64,000 nucleotides of DNA, from the NCBI RefSeq assembly GCF_000003815.2, contig NC_049984.1, forward strand, positions 5,222,491 to 5,286,490. Reading direction: 5' to 3'. Of the stretch, positions 60,001 through 64,000 are shown in pieces. This DNA comes from Branchiostoma floridae (lineage: Eukaryota; Chordata; Leptocardii; Amphioxiformes; Branchiostomatidae). Every line of letters begins with the position of its first letter. The first letter of the stretch is position 1. A program made the translations under genes and the position numbers. A model generated the notes under the pieces. That model did no database searches and was not told the origin of the DNA. It saw only the letters and a list, made by a program, of their open reading frames with translations.

Positions 60001-60323
60001 TAATTTATCTTATATTTTCTACATTCGTATATAGATTAGTTAATGTCTAGTTAAGTTTTATTTGCCCGAGGCTAATTGCAAGTACATGGTATAATAGATA
60101 TAAGACTAATACATGGTACAATAAATATAATAATAACCAACGACAAAATCACTTACCCCTATCTTTTCTTCCTCCCCAGCTGCCCAAACTGCTGTACCAC
60201 AAGTCCAAGTCACCCATAGCGACGTTCGTGGTACAGAACATCGGCTTTCTGATGGGGGTGACCGCTCTGACGCTGATCGCCCTATACGAGGAACAGATAC
60301 AAATGGCAATCACTCTCGAATAA
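51013..60323 (+). CDS. ZIP-family zinc transporter, ZIP4/ZIP12-like (LIV-1 subfamily)
   Basis: Twelve exons in phase: 51013-51255, 51688-51951, 52308-52527, 53045-53223, 54269-54449, 54817-54986, 55718-55891, 56352-56456, 57196-57268, 57891-58043, 59430-59614, 60180-60323; 696 aa (human ZIP4 647, ZIP12 about 690). Residues 1-19 are a signal peptide. A Cys-containing extracellular domain ([39 protein letters not shown]) and a His/Asp-rich segment ([10 protein letters not shown]) precede eight membrane helices from about residue 368. TM2 ends LHLLPE; a second His-rich loop ([15 protein letters not shown]) follows; TM5 has [11 protein letters not shown] (H581, E582, H585). The C-terminal IALYEEQI matches ZIP4 LSLYEDDI. 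LIV-1 ZIPs import zinc, sometimes manganese or iron, into the cytosol (known). Odd: TM4 has CKFTDG (C552, K553, D556) where the family has HNxxDG, and the stop codon lies in a transposon end. Exon 3 start is chosen at 52308 by phase and its conserved Cys; an acceptor 15 bp later is also in phase. Confidence 0.93.
51274..51452 (+). repeat. (TG)n-rich microsatellite in ZIP intron 1
   Basis: Alternating purine-pyrimidine run of tg, cg and ca units, beginning about 20 bp after the exon 1 donor. The open frames through it are low complexity and not coding. Confidence 0.95.
52141..52272. mobile_element. 132-bp foldback in ZIP intron 2
   Basis: Ends tagcctggagtaccatcctc and its complement; arms of about 50 bp containing gtagtgaccgctggctcag. 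It ends 35 bp before the acceptor of exon 3. A partial copy is at 34664-34733. Confidence 0.9.
52619..52705 (+). pseudogene. Duplicated tail of ZIP exon 3 with donor site
   Basis: accaatgtaacaaatgtcac..g then gtatgtc..cattttgatagatca repeats the end of exon 3 and start of intron 3 (52502-52575). If spliced in from the nearest acceptor (cag at 52618-52620) the frame stops at once, so it is not a usable exon as read. Confidence 0.7.
53480..53592. mobile_element. Foldback element in ZIP intron 4
   Basis: agttactcaagcaagtggat with atgattttgga at the left, and its complement (tccaaaatcat..agttgcttgagta) at the right, then cttggatgtctaacc. Fragments of it occur at 27385-27470. Confidence 0.65.
53666..53892. 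mobile_element. 227-bp foldback in ZIP intron 4
   Basis: Arms of about 95 bp: cagttactatgaatcttctt and tccaaattttcgatgtctga at the left, their complements at the right ending tcatagtaactg. No coding sequence. Confidence 0.9.
53945..54140. mobile_element. Foldback element GGTCACATTT family
   Basis: Left ataggtcacattttcaaacc with ggggcccggccggg, right ccggtttggaaatgtgaccc. Related internal sequence is at 52780-52935 (intron 3) and a left-end piece at 62573-62640. Confidence 0.75.
55022..55415. mobile_element. TTCACCTTTATCCGCGG foldback split by a pogo-like insert
   Basis: Outer arms gctaacactacttcaccttt and complement at 55360-55415 (ggtgaactagc). Inner arms tttagggatgtcaaatcgac and complement near 55350. 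The left arm is interrupted by 55085-55258. A complete, uninterrupted copy is at 62667-62874. It lies in ZIP intron 6. Confidence 0.85.
55085..55258. mobile_element. 174-bp pogo/Tigger-like MITE with TA duplication
   Basis: Starts cagtagaagccgcttaattg and ends caattaactggcttatactg, inverted ends beginning CAGTA, flanked by TA on both sides (55083-55084, 55259-55260). This is the pattern of pogo-type Tc1/mariner elements. Confidence 0.8.
55434..55624. mobile_element. 191-bp foldback in ZIP intron 6
   Basis: Arms gacatttttttcatacgc and acgcataatacgcacctcat at the left with complements at the right (atgaggtgcgtattatgcgt, gcgtatgaaaaaatgtc). Confidence 0.9.
55905..56330 (+). repeat. Minisatellite of ~55-70-bp units in ZIP intron 7
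   Basis: Six or seven units with ttctgtatctgtatagcc, gatataacagcc.ttcagcgtaac and accagc. A single related unit is at 20685-20760. Confidence 0.9.
56590..56890 (+). repeat. G-rich tandem duplication in ZIP intron 8
   Basis: Two ~150-bp units share ttgggggcatgttgaccct, aatacctgacctggggggca and aaattttgataaaactagag. They contain many runs of four or more G, including one of about 18 at 56587-56606, so quadruplex formation is possible. Confidence 0.9.
57142..57182 (+). repeat. (ATGAT)n microsatellite
   Basis: About eight atgat units, ending 14 bp before ZIP exon 9. Confidence 0.9.
58078..59061. mobile_element. 984-bp element with 34133-type ends, carrying another repeat
   Basis: Ends aggtgcactcttactgcgct and complement (tgagaatgcacct), subterminal tgacgcagtga. 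Inside is 58175-58930, the reverse complement of 16545-17115. So a ~200-bp MITE like 34133-34334 has either received, or mobilised, a larger repeat. It fills most of ZIP intron 10. Confidence 0.8.
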
Positions 60324-60907
60324 TGGACCAATCCAGGGAGGACCCCCCACCCCCCACCCTGTTCTATTTCGAACACCTCCGTCAAAACAGACCCCTTACC
60401 ACTTAGCACGTCACCGGAACGTACTGCGCCTGCGCGAACCCTGGTGTTTTGGGGCTTGGTTTGGTCAACGTTGCATTGAAATCCCGCTTGTTGCACAGTA
60501 TATGTTAGAGACATGGTTTCATGTAAAACGTACACGGGATTTTACCCTTATATACGCACGTACTTTCTTAAATGCGGCCCTTTAGTAAACCGGGGGTTTA
60601 GCAAGGTTTAGCATGTCTATACTTTTCGCGCAGGCGCAGTACGTTCCGGTGACGTGCTTTACCACTTGAACTATATCCACCCCCTCATCAAACGACTGTA
60701 ACGTTACCCAGTGGATGTAGCCTTCAACAAAGAACTTTTTTTTTCGGCCCGAGAGGATTTCAGGGCCAAAAATGCTAAACCGAAGTCAGTCGTCATTATC
60801 AGCTAAACAGTGGCGGCCAGTTCTATCCGACAAGCGCTGTTTTGACGGAGGTGTTCGAATTAGAACATGATCGAACAGTGGGCGGGGCTTCAGGATCGGT
60901 CCATTAT
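60320..60907. mobile_element. 588-bp foldback at the ZIP stop codon
   Basis: Ends ataatggaccaatcc and complement (ggatcggtccattat). Inner arms gaacacctccgtcaaaacag and gtcaccggaacgtactgcgc reappear as complements at 60630-60870. The TA of the first end is part of the ZIP stop codon TAA (60321-60323), and TA also follows the right end, consistent with a TA target site. Confidence 0.85.
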
Positions 60908-60939
60908 GTTACAATCTAAAACTTAAGATCCATATACAA

Positions 60940-60945
60940 AATAAA
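60940..60945 (+). promoter_or_regulatory. Candidate polyadenylation signal of the ZIP gene
   Basis: AATAAA, 617 bp after the stop codon and 33 bp after the foldback element. It is the first AATAAA after the stop. Confidence 0.55.
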
Positions 60946-61009
60946 GCGCTTACCAACAAGCTTTTGATCGGTCGTTGAAATGACCCTAAACCTATGTCAC
61001 ACATCCAGA

Positions 61010-61026
61010 CCGGAAGTGTGACGTCA
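61010..61026. promoter_or_regulatory. Adjacent ETS and CRE sites
   Basis: ccggaagt (61010-61017) is followed one base later by the full cAMP-response palindrome TGACGTCA (61019-61026). This pair is typical of TATA-less promoters. It lies 65 bp past the ZIP polyadenylation signal; no exon was found to go with it. Confidence 0.4.
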
Positions 61027-61029
61027 GCA

Positions 61030-62124
61030 ATGGGTCAAAGGTGCTTGGAAGTCGGTATCAGCCCCCGTCTCGGCTGATGGGAGGTTGATGGGCTCTGATG
61101 TGGCCTCTTGCATTCCCCTGTGTACGTGTTTTATTTTGTGTACGGATGATTTGAAGTTTGAAATTGTAACACAATTATTACCATCACAGATGAACTTACA
61201 TTCACATGGCTATAGATAGTGAATGAAGACCTTTATTCCACATTTTTGACCAAATGGGCTTGGTACAGGTCACATGGTAACAATCATAAACATGTAATAA
61301 TGGGAACAATCATATACATTTACATCACGTTTAATATACTCTAGTACATTCGACTTCCTCTTTCTCCTTAGGTAATTGCATAAATGTAGCAGCTGTATGA
61401 TTGGTTAGAGTTGGTTTGTCGAGGGCTATAAGGAATTCAATTTTCTCTTTACTATGCAAGTATCTGAAGTGGTGAAATTTACTTAATACATAGTCGAATA
61501 TGATGCTTATATCGTCATCATACAAAGGACAATCTACAATAAAATGTACTTCTTGTACATTACCTAAACCATGAAAATTGACAGATTCTTTACTCTATAG
61601 GAGTGTGGTTACTTAGTTATGTATTCCTGATTTGATTCGCAATTTGTGACAGCTTATTCTTAGTTTTGTTATGGTAGATGTGTGGTGTGAGGAACATTTA
61701 CAATCTTAAGATAATTTTCTTTGTTATAGAATTGTTTTGATAATCTGGAGATTCGTACGTTATTTTTTGCATTTGAGTGTTATGGATTTCAGATTAGGTC
61801 TAGGTTTTGTTTGGTCTATGTTGACATGTATGTTTTAATCTTCTGTCTTCATTTTGATGGTGAATAAATGATTTGTACTTTTAAAACATTTGGACAAAAT
61901 GTTGATTTTTAATAATAGAAGGGATGAGCATTATAATCTTCCTTTGCAACGTCTGTTTGGAGAACATTTCCAGGTTGAAGTAGAAGGGAAAAAAGTCCAC
62001 AGGACTCGGCACAAACTACTAGATAGACTATGAAATTATAGAATGAGAACCATTTGACTTCATGTCTTATTTTAGCCATAATGGGGTAGTAATGCGCCTC
62101 TGGACGATGAGCCTATGAGAAGCG
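61030..62124. other. AT-rich stretch, no gene recognised
   Basis: No domain, no clear repeat, only short open frames. Confidence 0.4.
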
Positions 62125-62425
62125 ACCACCTATGTCTGACAATAAGCCTTCTCACATTAGTTAGGGCGCATGTGCGGCGACAGGAATTCTAGGTAATATG
62201 TCAAAGAAAACAAAACCCGTCTGGACATTGTTATGCAAATCAAAACAATGGTGAAGACAAGGACTGTTTACTTTTTGTGTGCCTTACTCTTTGACATATT
62301 ACCTAGAATATCTGTTGCACACATGCGCCCTAACTAATGTGAGAAGGCTTATTATAGAAAACCCGATAAAAGGGCCTAAAAAGACGTCCAAAACAGGCAG
62401 GAGCCAAACCTCTGCTTGGAGAGGA
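62125..62425. mobile_element. Foldback inserted into a GGCTCC-family element
   Basis: 62141-62353 is an inverted repeat with ends aataagccttctcacattag and ttagggcgcatgtg. Flanking it, ctgaca (to 62140) and atagaaaacccgataaaa (from 62354) join to the sequence that is continuous at 34041-34068, so the foldback landed inside an older element. Confidence 0.75.
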
Positions 62426-62666
62426 ACCAGAGACCACCTTCACACGAGGACCTCCTGGCCAATAAGACCACATGTCAGTACAATGAACGGTGTCGAAACA
62501 ACTTTTAACTACAATGGAAAGAATAAACAGAGAAAGTGCTGTTGAAGAAACCCATATAACCTGCTCGGGTCACATTTCCAAACCTGGACCTGGCCGGGAT
62601 GTACGCGCGAACGAAAAATAAAAGTGCAGTGCATGTAGTAGTTCAAGAAATATACACAAAAAAACT

Positions 62667-62874
62667 AACGCTAGTTCACCTTTATCCGTTGGGTAACCTA
62701 TATCCATTGCTTGGAAAAACAAAGGATATTTGGGGATATCACGTCAACCAACATTGCTATATTTTCAGTATATTGCGGTTTAAAACAACCAACCGTCGAC
62801 TTGGTGTGTCTAAACTCCCTGTTTTGAAAAGCGACGGATATAGGTTACCTCGCGGATAAAGGTGAACTAGCGTT
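62667..62874. mobile_element. 208-bp TTCACCTTTATCCG foldback, intact copy
   Basis: Ends aacgctagttcacctttatc and complement ggtgaactagcgtt. Family of the interrupted element at 55022-55415. Confidence 0.9.
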
Positions 62875-63742
62875 ACATGCATGCTCATGCATGACTTATG
62901 TCTTGAGTGTTAAATTGTCTTTTATATCATACTTTTTTCCTGCAAACTGCAAATTGGAAATTTTACTGTACCATTCAGTGGCCTTCAGTGATGCCAGACA
63001 AGGTAACAATACCTTGTTTTGCACATGGATATTCACCTACGCAAATCGGGTTACCTGAACTGTGGAGCCATTGGTCGACAGGTTCTATTGCGTGCGTGAT
63101 TACATTATCTCACTTTGCTGCAGGCGTTTGTTGTACCCGGACCCGGATCGGCTGCGCAGTAGTTAGTGCGGGAGGGAGGTCTGCCAGACTCTGGTGGCCG
63201 ACATTTTGTTCACAACGTGATTTGAGGTAAACGTCTTGGTGCAATCCCTTCTTGTGTTTATTCGGTGCTTTAAAACGCTGGTGATAGATACCTATATCCA
63301 GAACACCTGTCATTGTCTGTTGTTGGCCTATAAATAACGTGTATGTAAGTTACAGTGAATGTATGTATAGAATGGCCATCCAAGGTCTTGTAGAAAGTAT
63401 TCGCTGTAGACAGGTGGCCACTGTAATAAGGATACGTTGTTATCCATGGGGAAATTAAGCCAAAAGTTGGGAAAATGGTCTGGTGCCCCTTGTAAAGTTT
63501 ACACGGGAACTGACAAAATTTAGTACAGGTTTTACTATATCATGGCGTTCACGGCCACGAAATTGATGAACCCAATTTCAGAAATCATATCCACACTTGG
63601 GTCAAATAATGTTTGTTTTTCAAACATTTTTTTATTAACATTTTGTGAATAGCATTTGACCGTTTAATCCTCGTAACTGTGCTTTAGTAATCATAAGTTA
63701 AGAACAGGTGCGACACGTCGAATTAGTCTACTCCTAGTCAAC

Positions 63743-63784
63743 ATGGCCGCCGTGTTTTCACCTGGCACGTTGGTGTTTCACAAG
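63743..63784 (+). CDS. Possible first coding exon of a PWWP-type protein
   Basis: ATG in context caacATGg, 14 codons MAAVFSPGTLVFHK, then a donor gtaacg at 63785. FSPGTLVFHK resembles the start of PWWP domains (for example the FKPGDLIFAK of PSIP1/LEDGF), but the diagnostic PWWP residues would be in a later exon outside the window. Fourteen residues are too few to be sure, and the match may be chance. Confidence 0.25.
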
Positions 63785-64000
63785 GTAACGACACTCCCGG
63801 CCCTTCCTCTTGTATGTGGTGCAAGTAGGGGGTCTTTGGCATGGGATTGTTGATTGTGGTCACTGGACAAGATTATTGACAGTCACACTTTTCCCTGTGT
63901 CGGACACAAATCTAGGAAACAGAAGGGGAAACCTTACCGAAATGAAACTTTCTGCAAAATAACTGAAGACCTTTTCAGAACAAGCCAAGCGTGACAACAA

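Overview
The window is intron-rich animal DNA: coding exons are short, split by GT..AG introns, and surrounded by inverted-repeat transposons, tRNA-derived SINEs, LINE fragments and microsatellites. The set of genes (one single RPRD1, an ataxin-1 with an AXH domain, a ZIP4/ZIP12-like zinc transporter, an STK35/PDIK1L-like kinase) and the load of foldback elements suggest an invertebrate deuterostome, most likely a cephalochordate (amphioxus). The species is inference, not read from a marker. One 100-N assembly gap lies at 48055-48154.

Layout. (1) 420-2943, minus: 5' three coding exons of a protein kinase; the rest runs off the left edge. (2) 3.4-8.7 kb: no gene seen; a LINE remnant just before, one foldback element and the probable 3' UTR side of RPRD1. 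(3) 8689-14216, minus: complete seven-exon RPRD1 (321 aa). (4) 14.2-17.9 kb: repeats between two divergent genes. (5) 17953-30951, plus: ataxin-1-like gene, four coding exons, 958 aa if the upstream start is used, with a 9-kb first intron. (6) 31-37 kb: a dense nest of transposons, including a LINE 3' end broken by a hAT-type MITE. (7) 37.2-39.2 kb: a candidate small two-exon gene whose second exon runs directly into an exact 183-bp tandem array. (8) 41.4-46.1 kb: a 4.7-kb element with a 9-bp target duplication that carries a 3.6-kb palindrome built partly of ~160-bp repeats. (9) 46-51 kb: no gene; repeats and the gap. (10) 51013-60323, plus: complete twelve-exon ZIP transporter (696 aa). (11) 60.3-64 kb: foldback elements, a possible ETS/CRE promoter and a possible first exon at 63743.

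The genes do not form a pathway. RPRD1 acts on the RNA polymerase II tail and ataxin-1 in transcriptional repression, both nuclear; the ZIP protein moves zinc across a membrane. What ties the window together is its transposon load: several elements touch gene structure directly. A foldback element supplies the ZIP stop codon, a 333-bp repeat ends 23 bp before an ataxin-1 exon, and both the ataxin-1 and ZIP genes carry a duplicated exon tail with its donor site in the following intron.
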